From NCBI RefSeq assembly GCF_009746625.1, contig NZ_VWXL01000053.1, positions 112,072 to 176,071 on the forward strand: a DNA stretch of 64,000 nt, written 5' to 3'. Shown piece after piece: positions 8,848 to 17,402 of this stretch (its first letter is position 1; every line of letters begins with the position of its first letter). The position numbers were made by a program, and so were the translations under genes. A model generated the notes under the pieces. It did not search any database. It saw only the letters and a program-made list of their open reading frames with translations, and was not told the DNA's origin. This DNA is from Caproicibacter fermentans (lineage in GTDB: Bacteria > Bacillota > Clostridia > Oscillospirales > Acutalibacteraceae).

Positions 8848-9537
8848 GTGGTGAATCGGTTGGGCAGGAAAATTCTGATTGTGGAAGACGAGCAGAAGAT
8901 CGCGCGGTTTATCGAAATGGAGCTGAATTACGAGGGCTATGCGACTGAAAAGGCGGCGGACGGACGCACCGGGCTGGAGCTTGCCGAGACAGGCGGCTTT
9001 GACTTGATCCTGCTGGATCTGATGCTTCCCGGAATGAGCGGTATGGAGGTCCTGCGAAGGATCCGCCGCTCCTCCGATGTTCCGGTGATCGTGCTGACCG
9101 CAAGGGACAGCACAATGGATAAAGTTTCCGGACTCGACGGCGGCGCGGATGATTACATTACAAAGCCGTTCGCAACAGAAGAGCTCCTTGCCAGAATTCG
9201 CAGCGCCCTGCGAAAAAGCTCACCGGCGGAAAGCGAACAGCTTTCCGCTTTCGGCGTTGTACTGGATCCTGCGCGCCGGAAAGTAACCGTGAACGGAAAT
9301 TCCGTTCCGCTGACCAAGCGCGAATTCGATCTGCTCTGTTACCTGATGAAAAACAAAGGCGTGGTTTTGTCGCGGGAAGTCCTGCTGGAAAATGTCTGGG
9401 GCTATGAGTATGAAGGGGAGACCAACGCCGTGGACGTTTTTGTCCGTTTTTTACGTTCCAAAATCGACGACGTATACGGAATCAGGCTGATTTCCACGGT
9501 ACGCGGCGTCGGTTATGTGATAAAAGATGAAGAATGA
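8848..9537 (+). CDS. OmpR-family response regulator
   Basis: About 229 residues. Receiver domain with ILIVEDEQKIARF (acidic pocket), the phosphoacceptor Asp in LILLDLMLPGMSG, the Thr/Lys switch residues (VLTARD, ITKPF), and a C-terminal winged-helix domain (LTKREFDLLCYLMKN...VDVFVRFLRSKI...TVRGVGYV). The start is uncertain: GTG at 8848 or 8851, or TTG at 8860 after GGGTGGTG; no ATG is available. The 3' end overlaps the kinase start by 11 bp, typical of a co-translated pair. The target genes are not evident. Confidence 0.93.
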   Translation: MVNRLGRKILIVEDEQKIARFIEMELNYEGYATEKAADGRTGLELAETGGFDLILLDLMLPGMSGMEVLRRIRRSSDVPVIVLTARDSTMDKVSGLDGGADDYITKPFATEELLARIRSALRKSSPAESEQLSAFGVVLDPARRKVTVNGNSVPLTKREFDLLCYLMKNKGVVLSREVLLENVWGYEYEGETNAVDVFVRFLRSKIDDVYGIRLISTVRGVGYVIKDEE

Positions 9538-10999
9538 TACGCCGAAAACCGGAAAAGAGCCTCCCGAGGACCGCGCCAGACGGTCGATCGTATTTCGGCT
9601 GAACACGGTTTTTTTCTTCGAAATGATCGGAATTTTTCTGGCGCTCGATCTGCTGTTTACCGCTTCTCTGTTCCTTGTTTCGGCCGGTCAGGCGGAGCGT
9701 GCCGCCGTCCTCGCGGTTTCCGCCTTTGAACGCAAAGAATCGGACGTTTTCCAGGGCGGCGGAGTGACGGTGAGGGAAAGCGGGACAAAGCCGGACGGCA
9801 CGGCGATACCGGCTTTTCTCGGCAGGCTGTTTTATGACCCGTCGCTGTCGGGGGAGCGCTATTTGACCTACCCGGAAAGCAGCGGCGCTTCCCTGCTTCA
9901 CCGGCTTGACGGAATGGCTTACGCGCTTGCTCTTCGGAAAAACGGGCGGGACTGCGTCGTCACGGTCGATTTAAGCGGCGAGGTTCATCAGGGGAAAACG
10001 GTTTTAATCCTTCTCCTGGCCGCCGAGCTGCTGCTGCTTTTTTTCGGTCTGCGGTCGCGCGCGGGAAGAATCCGAAAAACGCTGCGTCCGATTGCCGAGC
10101 TTGCCGAAACGGCCCGCAGACTGAACCAGTCCCGGCCGTTTACGCCTGAGGAGATCGAGACGCTCGCCGGGAAAATCAACGGGATCAACGCGTCGCGCCT
10201 GGACACCCGCATTGCGGTAAACAGCACGCAGGATGAACTCAAAAACCTTGCGGGTGCCATCAACTCGATGCTGGACAGGATCAACGAATCCTACCGCGCT
10301 CAGGTGCGCTTTGTCTCGGACGCCTCCCATGAGCTTCGTACTCCGATCGCCGTGATTCAGGGGTACGTCAGCCTGCTGGACCGCTGGGGAAAGAACGACG
10401 AAAAAGCCCTTCAGGAGTCCATAGAGGCAATCAAAAGCGAAACGGACAATATGAAGCAGCTGGTGGAGCAGCTGCTCTTTCTGGCCCGTGGAGACAACAA
10501 TACGATGCTTTTGCAGAAAGAGCGGTTTGACGTTTCCGTCCTTGCAAAACGGGTATTTCGCGAAACGAAGATGATTGACAAAGGGCACGATTACCTGCTT
10601 CAGGCGGAGCCTGCGCCGATCGAAGCGGACGAGGCGCTGATTAAGCAGGCAATGCGGATTTTAGTGGACAATGCGGTGAAATATACGCCTGCCGGGGGCG
10701 CAATCCGAATTTCCGTCGCGAGCCGGGACCGGGAGGTCCGCCTGACGGTTCAGGACGATGGAATCGGCATTGAGCCGGACGCGGTTCCAAGGGTTTTCGA
10801 TCGCTTTTTCCGCACCGACGAATCCAGAGCCCGTGCCACCGGCGGCGCGGGGCTTGGGCTTTCTATCGCAAAGTGGATCGTCGAGCGTCACGGCGGACAC
10901 ATGGAGGTCCTGAGCCGTGAAAAAATCGGAACGCGAATTTCCCTTGTTCTGCCTGTAGCACAAGCGGAAAAAGAACCGGACACAGAGACGCCTGAATAG
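9527..10999 (+). CDS. sensor histidine kinase
   Basis: 490 residues, the partner of the overlapping response regulator. Two transmembrane segments (about 25-55 and 160-180) flank an extracytoplasmic loop. A HAMP-like linker follows, then HisKA with SDASHELRTPIAVIQGY (phosphoacceptor His about residue 270) and HATPase_c with the N box LVDNAVKYTPAGG, the G1 box DDGIGI and the G2 box GAGLGLSIAKWIVERHGG. All kinase boxes are intact. The signal sensed is unknown. Confidence 0.94.
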   Translation: MKNDTPKTGKEPPEDRARRSIVFRLNTVFFFEMIGIFLALDLLFTASLFLVSAGQAERAAVLAVSAFERKESDVFQGGGVTVRESGTKPDGTAIPAFLGRLFYDPSLSGERYLTYPESSGASLLHRLDGMAYALALRKNGRDCVVTVDLSGEVHQGKTVLILLLAAELLLLFFGLRSRAGRIRKTLRPIAELAETARRLNQSRPFTPEEIETLAGKINGINASRLDTRIAVNSTQDELKNLAGAINSMLDRINESYRAQVRFVSDASHELRTPIAVIQGYVSLLDRWGKNDEKALQESIEAIKSETDNMKQLVEQLLFLARGDNNTMLLQKERFDVSVLAKRVFRETKMIDKGHDYLLQAEPAPIEADEALIKQAMRILVDNAVKYTPAGGAIRISVASRDREVRLTVQDDGIGIEPDAVPRVFDRFFRTDESRARATGGAGLGLSIAKWIVERHGGHMEVLSREKIGTRISLVLPVAQAEKEPDTETPE

Positions 11000-11022
11000 G
11001 CGTTTCGGCGTCCGGTTCTTTT
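10971..11022. terminator. bidirectional terminator between kinase and dac gene
   Basis: AAGAACCGGAC...GTCCGGTTCTT stem with a nested GACGCC/GGCGTT hairpin and T-runs on both sides. It separates two convergent genes. Confidence 0.8.
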
Positions 11023-11040
11023 GGGTACCGACGCGGCTGA

Positions 11041-12399
11041 TTACATTTTTCTGTATTTCTTCACTTTGCGCATGTTTTTCTTTTTTCGGTTATAAATCAG
11101 TGTCAGGATAATATAAATGACCACAAGGAGAATAATCAGGGCGGCGATTATCAGGAACCAGATGGAGGTGAAAATCGACTTCACCACGTCGGTCATGTGC
11201 AGCAGCTCGCTTCGCTCGACCGATTCGGACGCGACCAGGTTGATGGTGGCAAGCGTCTGGTCGGCGTATTTGAGCGTTGCCTTGCCGATAACATCTCCCT
11301 TTTTCACCGGCGCGTCCACATGGTCCGGGATGGTTTTATTGATGATAATGCTGCTCGAAGAGACGTCCTTCGGCAGGATAGCGGAAAAGCTTTTTTCCGC
11401 TGAAAGCAGCAGGCTGTCCTTTTGCCAGGCGTAGTTCAGCTTGACTTCCCCCAGGGACTGGTCGGTTCCGACGATTTTTTTCAGTTCCAGCTTTGTCAGC
11501 GCCCAACGGTAGAGGGCCGCGCTGTCGAGCATTTCGCCGCGCGCCGTGACCGCTTTGCCGTTGGCGTCGACGGAAGGCGCCCCCAGCGCTACGCAGAGAT
11601 AGGTGTAGCCATAGGCGGAAGCGGTCGAAATCAGGCAGTAGCCCGCCTCGTCCGTATGTCCGGTTTTGATGCCTTTTGCGTAGGTGTAGAAATATTTCCC
11701 GCCGAGGGCGTTCTTGTCGATGAGAAGGTTTGTCGTGGAAAGCGTCGGCATCTGCTTCCCCGCGTCCGGCCCGCCGACAGGCTTGTAGGTATAGCGTGTC
11801 TGGGAGCAGATCTGCATAAAGTAGGGCAGGCTCATCGCGCAGCGGGTAATTTTCACCAGATCGTTCGCGGTTGTGTAGTGCTGGTCGTTATGCAGCCCGT
11901 GCGGGTTTGCAAAACGCGTACCCTTACAGCCCAGAGCCTTCGCCTTTTCATTCATCAGCTCGACGAATTTATCAACGCTCCCGTTTCCGACATAATCGGC
12001 CAGGACCAGAGCCGCGTCGTTTCCGGAGGGAACCATCATGCAGTTGAGCAGCTGATAAACCGTCAGCACATTGCCCACTCTGATGTTCGACATCGAGCTG
12101 CCTGTTCCCAGCAGCCGGTCGACCACTTCTTTGGATACCGTTACCCGAGTTCCCTGCAAATCTTTCACATGTTCGCTGACGATGATGTAGGTCATAATTT
12201 TAGTCAGGGAAGCCGGCTCCCTGCGGGTGTCCGCATTTTTCTGGTAAACGGTGGTTCCCGTGTCAAGATTCACCAGGGCGATCGCCGCGCAGGAGGTGTC
12301 GAAGTCGACGGGAAAACTCGCGGCTTGAGCGGGAACGGCGGTGAACAGAACGCAGCAGACGAGCAGAACGGAAAACAGGGACGCTAGCTTTTTTTTCAT
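11041..12399 (-). CDS. D-alanyl-D-alanine carboxypeptidase (DacF/PBP5-like)
   Basis: 452 residues. A signal peptide (about 1-27, ending VPAQA) is followed by a penicillin-binding S11 peptidase domain with all three motifs: SLTK (SxxK nucleophile), PSGN (SxN) and KTGHTD (KTG). A PBP5-C-like beta domain follows, then a C-terminal membrane span (about 415-437) with a basic tail facing the cytoplasm. It trims the terminal D-Ala from peptidoglycan stem peptides outside the membrane. DacF or DacB-type sporulation roles are possible but not provable from sequence. Good GGAGG site. Confidence 0.93.
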   Translation of the reverse strand: MKKKLASLFSVLLVCCVLFTAVPAQAASFPVDFDTSCAAIALVNLDTGTTVYQKNADTRREPASLTKIMTYIIVSEHVKDLQGTRVTVSKEVVDRLLGTGSSMSNIRVGNVLTVYQLLNCMMVPSGNDAALVLADYVGNGSVDKFVELMNEKAKALGCKGTRFANPHGLHNDQHYTTANDLVKITRCAMSLPYFMQICSQTRYTYKPVGGPDAGKQMPTLSTTNLLIDKNALGGKYFYTYAKGIKTGHTDEAGYCLISTASAYGYTYLCVALGAPSVDANGKAVTARGEMLDSAALYRWALTKLELKKIVGTDQSLGEVKLNYAWQKDSLLLSAEKSFSAILPKDVSSSSIIINKTIPDHVDAPVKKGDVIGKATLKYADQTLATINLVASESVERSELLHMTDVVKSIFTSIWFLIIAALIILLVVIYIILTLIYNRKKKNMRKVKKYRKM

Positions 12400-12569
12400 G
12401 GAAATTTTGCCTCCGATGTGATATGATAATAAAGCCGGTTAGGCGCGTATTTATTTTAGTTGATCTTATCTTTAGTATAACAGCCAATTCCGAAAAGATA
12501 AAGAACTAAGCCACATAAAAAACGATTCTTTGCGTTCCCTTTGGGAATAAAATAATGGAGGAGACCGGT

Positions 12570-13268
12570 ATGATCTATTTAACCGCCGATACGCACGGGG
12601 AAATGAGCCGTTTCGATTCCCCGCAGATGCGCAGATTAAGGGCGGGTGATACGCTGATCGTCTGCGGGGACTTCGGCTTTCTTTGGGACGGGGGAGCCGC
12701 GGAGGAGAAGGCCCTGAAAAAGCTTGGCAAAAAGAAATACCGCATCCTGTTTTTGGACGGAGCGCATGAAAATTTCGACCTGCTGGAAAGCTACCCGATT
12801 TCCGAGTGGAACGGAGGAAAAGTCCGGCAGATCAGCGGAAATCTGTACCACCTTCTCCGAGGCCAGGTCTATGAAATCGAGGGGAAAAAGGTTTTTGCGT
12901 TCGGCGGCGGCGAGAGCACCGAGAAGCAGTTCCGCATGGAAGCGGGCAGATGGTGGGCGAGGGAAATGCCGACCATGGAGGAGATGCGCGAGGGCGCGGA
13001 AAACCTGAAGGCCGCCGGAAAAAGGGTGGATTATATTGTGACGCATACTCCGCCGCCCAGAATGGGCGCCGCTCCCGCAGAACCCGGAGCGGGCGGGAAA
13101 AACCAGCTCGAAGCGTTTTTTGAGCAGATTACAAAGCAGGTCGGCTACGAAAAGTGGTTTTTCGGCTCCTTACATATCGACCGAAAGGTCACCTACAAAA
13201 ATTATGCGGTATTTCAGCAGATCCTTCCTGCTTGGGAAGCTCCGTTAAAACGTCACTTCAGAAAATAA
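12570..13268 (+). CDS. calcineurin-like metallophosphoesterase
   Basis: 232 residues. Metal-binding motifs of the metallophosphoesterase fold are visible: TADTHGE (DxH), CGDFGFLWD (GDxx), DGAHENFD (GNHD-like, with AHEN), and VTHTPPP followed by FGSLHID (GHxH-like, with SLHI). The usual GHTH is altered to GSLHID, so metal binding may differ. An upstream in-frame ATG at 12555 overlaps the ribosome-binding site; the ATG at 12570 after GGAGGA is preferred. Substrate unknown. The gene ends in a strong hairpin, directly followed by an intron relic. Confidence 0.88.
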   Translation: MIYLTADTHGEMSRFDSPQMRRLRAGDTLIVCGDFGFLWDGGAAEEKALKKLGKKKYRILFLDGAHENFDLLESYPISEWNGGKVRQISGNLYHLLRGQVYEIEGKKVFAFGGGESTEKQFRMEAGRWWAREMPTMEEMREGAENLKAAGKRVDYIVTHTPPPRMGAAPAEPGAGGKNQLEAFFEQITKQVGYEKWFFGSLHIDRKVTYKNYAVFQQILPAWEAPLKRHFRK

Positions 13269-13271
13269 TGC

Positions 13272-13308
13272 AATGCTCCGGTTCTGCGGTCCGCAGAACC
13301 GGAGCATT
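13272..13308 (+). terminator. terminator hairpin; intron target site
   Basis: Perfect 18-bp inverted repeat (13272-13289 and 13291-13308), T-rich after the stem. The first base of the group II intron relic lies 5 nt beyond it. Confidence 0.75.
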
Positions 13309-13313
13309 TAATA

Positions 13314-13814
13314 GTGTGCCCGGCATGGGCAGACTCAAGCGGGTGAAAGACCCGAACGCGCCCGGTGGCGGGAAGCGCACAGCTGAACGGCAAGGGATAT
13401 GAGTGGAAGAAAGTACGAATCCGGCGGTTCGTAACGGGATGGGTGAATTACTTCAAACTGGCGGATATGAAAACCCTGCTCACAGCCATCGATGAATGGC
13501 TGCGAGTGAGGCCCCGGACGTACATCTGGAAATGCTGGAAAACGATAAAGAACAAATACCGCAACCTGCGAAAACTCGGGGTAACCCAAAGAAACGCAGG
13601 AATCATGGCAAACACGAGAAAAGGCTATCGGCGTGCCGCCGACAGCCCCATCGTGAAGCTTGCTATATCAAAGGAACGCCTTAAGAAAGCAGGCTACACG
13701 TTCTTCCTTGACTGCTATGCTTCTGTAAAGGTGTAAACCTGGGAACCGCCGTGTACCGAACGGTACGCACGGTGGTGTGAGAGCCCGGGGGCTATTCGCC
13801 CCCTCCTACTCGAT
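13314..13814 (+). mobile_element. truncated group II intron
   Basis: The 5' end begins GTGTGCCCGGCATGGGC, a group II intron 5' consensus (GTGYG). After about 60 nt it passes directly into the last third of a reverse transcriptase/maturase, so the ribozyme core and the RT domains have been deleted. The 3' end is intact: a domain V hairpin (ACCGCCGTG...CACGGTGGT, about 13746-13780) and a domain VI hairpin (GGGGGCtattcGCCCCC with a bulged A in CCTACTCGAT). Insertion directly behind a terminator hairpin, and a maturase with no endonuclease domain after domain X, both fit the group IIC/class C lifestyle. Immobile as it stands. Confidence 0.85.
13365..13736 (+). pseudogene. ltrA: group II intron maturase, C-terminal fragment
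   Basis: 123-residue open frame covering only the maturase-specific domain X (GIIM): RRFVTGWVNYFKLADMK, DEWLRVRPRTYIWKCWK, YRNLRKLGV, NTRKGYRRAADSPI and LKKAGYTFFLDCYASV. The reverse-transcriptase palm and fingers are missing, and there is no plausible ribosome-binding site, so the product is probably not made. Confidence 0.85.
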
Positions 13815-13847
13815 TAAGCTTACATCGCGATTTCCGTAACGCAGGAA

Positions 13848-14657
13848 TTACTTTGACTGCTGAAAGGATTCCGCGAACGAAATCAAATCCTGCTCGGAGA
13901 TATTTTTTTGCGTAGCAATGAAAACACTTGCCTTTCCGGCTTCCCACTCAATGGAACCACCGTCGACCAGAGCTGCGTCATGTCCGTTAATTTTCAGCTG
14001 TTTCACGTTCGTGCCGGCGGTTGCCGTGCCGTTTTCAGGGGTGTTGGATCTTTCCTGTACAAAAATTTGCTTTTTTCCGTTTTTATAATACAGATCGATA
14101 TAGTCGCCGCTGATTTTTCCGTTCTCATCTGAATAAAGTTTCGCACAATCAAACGAGTAGCCGGAGGGCATTGCCGCGGGCAGAAGAGGCTGAAAAGAAA
14201 GCTGAGCGGTGGCTTTACTTAAGTCTTTTTCGGTGACGCGATTGTCCGATTGGTCACCGTTTGAAATAGTGCCGAGCTTTTTGCCGCTTTTATCATAGAT
14301 ATCAACGCTTTTGCCCTCCGGCATGCTGGTGATCAGGTTCCCGTTTTTGTCATAGATTTCCGGATTCGAAGGTTCCGCGTTCGGGTCCTCCTGGTAAACG
14401 ATATTGTGCCCCAGATTGATGGTCTGAAGAATTCCGCTGACCGCGGTTTTCGCGAAAGCCGTCTGGGAAAATCCGATCAGGCAGACAAGACACGCCGCCG
14501 CAGCCGTCCAACGGGTTCTCGACCTTGAAGCGGAGAATCCCGCCGCGCGGCGAAACCCGTTCTTCATTTTATTTTTCTCAAAACGGTTCAGCTTCGGGTT
14601 TTCATATCCTTCTGTTCCCTCCTGCACATCATTAAGCAGGTCGTAAATGTTTTTCAT
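13848..14657 (-). CDS. DUF4367 protein, probable anti-sigma factor
   Basis: 269 residues. A basic N-terminal cytoplasmic part (1-48) precedes one membrane span (about 50-70), followed by an extracytoplasmic region with repeats around IYDKNGNLITSMPEGK and IYDKSGKKLGTI, and a C-terminal DUF4367-like domain (QPLLPAAMPSGYSF...SFAESFQQSK). The start overlaps the stop of the sigma gene by 4 bp (ATGA), so the two are co-translated. That arrangement and topology indicate it holds the sigma factor at the membrane (inference). Confidence 0.82.
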   Translation of the reverse strand: MKNIYDLLNDVQEGTEGYENPKLNRFEKNKMKNGFRRAAGFSASRSRTRWTAAAACLVCLIGFSQTAFAKTAVSGILQTINLGHNIVYQEDPNAEPSNPEIYDKNGNLITSMPEGKSVDIYDKSGKKLGTISNGDQSDNRVTEKDLSKATAQLSFQPLLPAAMPSGYSFDCAKLYSDENGKISGDYIDLYYKNGKKQIFVQERSNTPENGTATAGTNVKQLKINGHDAALVDGGSIEWEAGKASVFIATQKNISEQDLISFAESFQQSK

Positions 14658-15208
14658 GGTTTTACCTCCCTAACTTGTCTCAGTTTTTTTCTTCCGCGGG
14701 ACAAACGGTTATATAAGGCGGATACCTTGATGTTCCGCTCCCGCGCGAGCTGGTCGGCCGGTTTTTCGCAGACATAGCAGTCCCAGAACAGCCTGCGGTC
14801 CTCTTCCGGCAGTTCCCGGAGCAAATCCAGGACCGCTTCGCGTACCTCACTGCAGGATTCCGACTGCGGTGCGGCGGAGCAATCCAGTTCCTCGTAATTC
14901 AGAGGAAGCTCGTTCCGGTATTTTATGCTTCTGCGCAGGCAGTCGATGGCCTTGTACCGGCACACCGCCGCCAGCCAGCCGGAGAAACTGCTTTTTGTGC
15001 TGTCAAAATGGCTGATCTCGTTCCAGACCGCGAGTAGAATGTCGTTTTCGCACTCTTCCCACTGGTTCGGCAGAGCAGACAGGCGTTTTCGCACAATGGA
15101 CCGTATCATGCCGCCGTAGGAATCGATCACGTAATCCAGTGCCCGTTCGTCCCGCGCTTTCAGTCGGTCCACAAAGTTTTCACGGTTAATCCTTTTTGCA
15201 TCAAACAT
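14654..15208 (-). CDS. RNA polymerase sigma factor, ECF-like
   Basis: 184 residues. Region 2 (RALDYVIDSYGGMIRSIVRKRL...FSGWLAAVCRYKAIDCLRR) and region 4 (LLRELPEEDRRLFWDCYVCEKPADQLARERNIKVSALYNRLSRGRKKL) are both present. The frame is open to 15328, but the ATG at 15208 has a GGAGAT site and begins the conserved part. Co-expressed with the overlapping DUF4367 gene. The target promoters are unknown. Confidence 0.9.
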   Translation of the reverse strand: MFDAKRINRENFVDRLKARDERALDYVIDSYGGMIRSIVRKRLSALPNQWEECENDILLAVWNEISHFDSTKSSFSGWLAAVCRYKAIDCLRRSIKYRNELPLNYEELDCSAAPQSESCSEVREAVLDLLRELPEEDRRLFWDCYVCEKPADQLARERNIKVSALYNRLSRGRKKLRQVREVKP

Positions 15209-15324
15209 GTTATCTCCTTTTCTGCCGTTCCCTGCAAAATTGGCGCGCTCATCTTTACAATTCGCACGCGCCCGTGCAAATCTATCAAAAAAGGCCGCGT
15301 TTTTTCGAACGCAGCCTAAAAATA

Positions 15325-17355
15325 TCAATCCGTCCAGTTTTCAAAGAGCTGCCTTACTTCTGCCCGCAGTCCCCGGTGCTCCGGCAGGGAGAGCTCCGGA
15401 TCCGAATCGAATATTTCTTTCGCGACCGACTGAGCTTCCTGCAAAGGGCCCATATCCGCCATCATATCCGCGATTCTCAAATCGGGAAGTCCGTGCTGCC
15501 GGTTTCCGAAAAAGTCTCCGGGTCCGCGGAGTTTCAGGTCCTCCTCCGCGATGTGGAACCCGTCGGAGGTGGAGCACATAATTTTCAGCCGTGCGAGAGC
15601 CTCGTCATTCTGTGCCGCGGAAATCAGGATGCAGGCTGACGCGTGGGTCCCGCGCCCGATGCGCCCCCGCAGCTGATGCAGTTGGGAAAGGCCGTAGCGT
15701 TCCGCGTTCTCGACCAGCATGACCGTGGCGTTCGGCACGTCGACCCCGACCTCCACGACCGTGGTGGAAACCAAAACGTCGGTTTCCCCCCGGGAAAACC
15801 GATCCATCACCGCTTCTTTTTCCTTTGGCTTCATTTTTCCGTGCAGCATGGCGATTCTGCAGTCCGGCAGCCATTTGTTCTTCAGAAGCTCCGTATAAGC
15901 CGTCACGCTTGCCATATCGCTGCCGCCCTCCTCAATCGTGGGGCAGATGATGTAGGACTGCCTGCCTTTTTGAATCTGCTTTTTAACAAAGCTGAAAACG
16001 CGAGTGCGGTAATCCGGCGTTACGGCGTAGGTCTCCGTTTTCTGCCTGCCCGGCGGCAGCTCGTCCAGTACGGAAAGATCCAGATCGCCGTAAATCATCA
16101 GGGCGAGCGTTCGGGGAATCGGCGTCGCGCTCATAATCAGCATATGGGGGCGGCCGCCTTTCGCGGCGAGCGCCGCCCGCTGGGTGACTCCGAACCGGTG
16201 CTGTTCGTCTGTAACCACAAGACCCAGCCGAAGGAATTTTACCTCGGCCGAAATCAGCGCGTGCGTGCCGATCAGCAGGTCGATTTCACCGCAGGCAAGC
16301 GCGGCGCGCAGCTTCTTCTTTTCGGCGGCGGGGAGAGAGCCGGTCAGAAGGCCGACCCGGATTCCCGCGGGGGACAGCAGTGCCGAAAGCGTTCGCGCGT
16401 GCTGCCGCGCGAGAATTTCCGTCGGGGCCATCAGGGCCGCCTGCATGCCGTTTCGAATCGCGGAGTGGCACAGGGCGGCGGCCACGGCCGTCTTGCCGGA
16501 ACCGACGTCCCCCTGAATCAGGCGGTTCATCGGGAAACCGCCGAGCAGGTCCGCCATTGCTTCGCGAACGGCCCTTTTCTGGGCTTCCGTGGGCGAGAAA
16601 GGCAGCAGACTGTAAAATTCCGCTGTGAAGTCTTTCTGAAGCTGAAACCGGCTTCTGGAGCGGGAACGGCCCCCGATTTTCAAAAGACCGAGCTGCAAAA
16701 CCAAAAGCTCTTCGAAAATCAACCGTCTTCTTGCCAGCGCAAGCGACTCCATGTCGCCCGGAAAATGAATGTTTTTCAGAGCGAAATCCAGGCGGGGAAG
16801 GGAATGCTCTTTTCGCAGCATCGGCGGAATCGGGTCGCGGATCGGGTCCGGCAGCAAACGGAGCGCTTCGCGGACCGCGTTTCCGATCATCCGGCTGGAA
16901 AGGCCGTTTGTCCGGCGGTAGACGGGCAGAACCTGGGGGCAGGATTCAGCTGGATAAAACTCCGGCGAAGCCATCTCCCGTTTGAGGAAATTAGCGGTAA
17001 CTTTGCCGTAAAAAAGATAGGTTTCGTTTTCCCGCAGCAGGTTCATGACGAAACGGTTGTTGAAAAAGGTTAGTTCCAGAGTGCTTTCCCCGTCATCCGC
17101 ACGGGCCTTGTAGAGCGTCATTCCCCCGCGGATTCGAGTCTCGCGGGGCGCCTGAATCACGGTTGCCCGGATGGCGCAGGGCGTTCCCAGCGGAGCGGTA
17201 CGGATGGGTGAGGGGTGGCTCAGGTCCTCATAGGCTCGGGGGTACAGACGCAGCAAAGCGCCGACCGACGGCGCGCCGAGCTTTCGAAAAAGCTCCGCGC
17301 GCCGTTTGCCGACGCCTTTCAGTGTTTGTATTTCCTGTCCGTATAAGCTGGCCAT
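15325..17355 (-). CDS. recG: ATP-dependent DNA helicase RecG
   Basis: 676 residues, full length. The N-terminal wedge/OB domain starts with LKGVGKRRAELFRKLG. Helicase motifs: Walker A GDVGSGKTAVA, motif Ia APTEILA, DEAD-type DEQHRFGV (characteristic of RecG), SATPIPRTLAL, STTVVEVGVDVPNA and the QLRGRIGRG arginine-finger motif. Remodels stalled replication forks and Holliday junctions. Its stop lies about 115 bp beyond the start of the sigma gene on the same strand. Confidence 0.97.
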   Translation of the reverse strand: MASLYGQEIQTLKGVGKRRAELFRKLGAPSVGALLRLYPRAYEDLSHPSPIRTAPLGTPCAIRATVIQAPRETRIRGGMTLYKARADDGESTLELTFFNNRFVMNLLRENETYLFYGKVTANFLKREMASPEFYPAESCPQVLPVYRRTNGLSSRMIGNAVREALRLLPDPIRDPIPPMLRKEHSLPRLDFALKNIHFPGDMESLALARRRLIFEELLVLQLGLLKIGGRSRSRSRFQLQKDFTAEFYSLLPFSPTEAQKRAVREAMADLLGGFPMNRLIQGDVGSGKTAVAAALCHSAIRNGMQAALMAPTEILARQHARTLSALLSPAGIRVGLLTGSLPAAEKKKLRAALACGEIDLLIGTHALISAEVKFLRLGLVVTDEQHRFGVTQRAALAAKGGRPHMLIMSATPIPRTLALMIYGDLDLSVLDELPPGRQKTETYAVTPDYRTRVFSFVKKQIQKGRQSYIICPTIEEGGSDMASVTAYTELLKNKWLPDCRIAMLHGKMKPKEKEAVMDRFSRGETDVLVSTTVVEVGVDVPNATVMLVENAERYGLSQLHQLRGRIGRGTHASACILISAAQNDEALARLKIMCSTSDGFHIAEEDLKLRGPGDFFGNRQHGLPDLRIADMMADMGPLQEAQSVAKEIFDSDPELSLPEHRGLRAEVRQLFENWTD

Positions 17356-17402
17356 TTTACCACCTGCAAAACGTTTTTTGCCGAATCAGGCGGGCATGGC
17401 TG

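Noticed and set aside
15643..17073. 476-aa plus-strand ORF
   Set aside because: Antisense shadow of recG, no ribosome-binding site and no family features.
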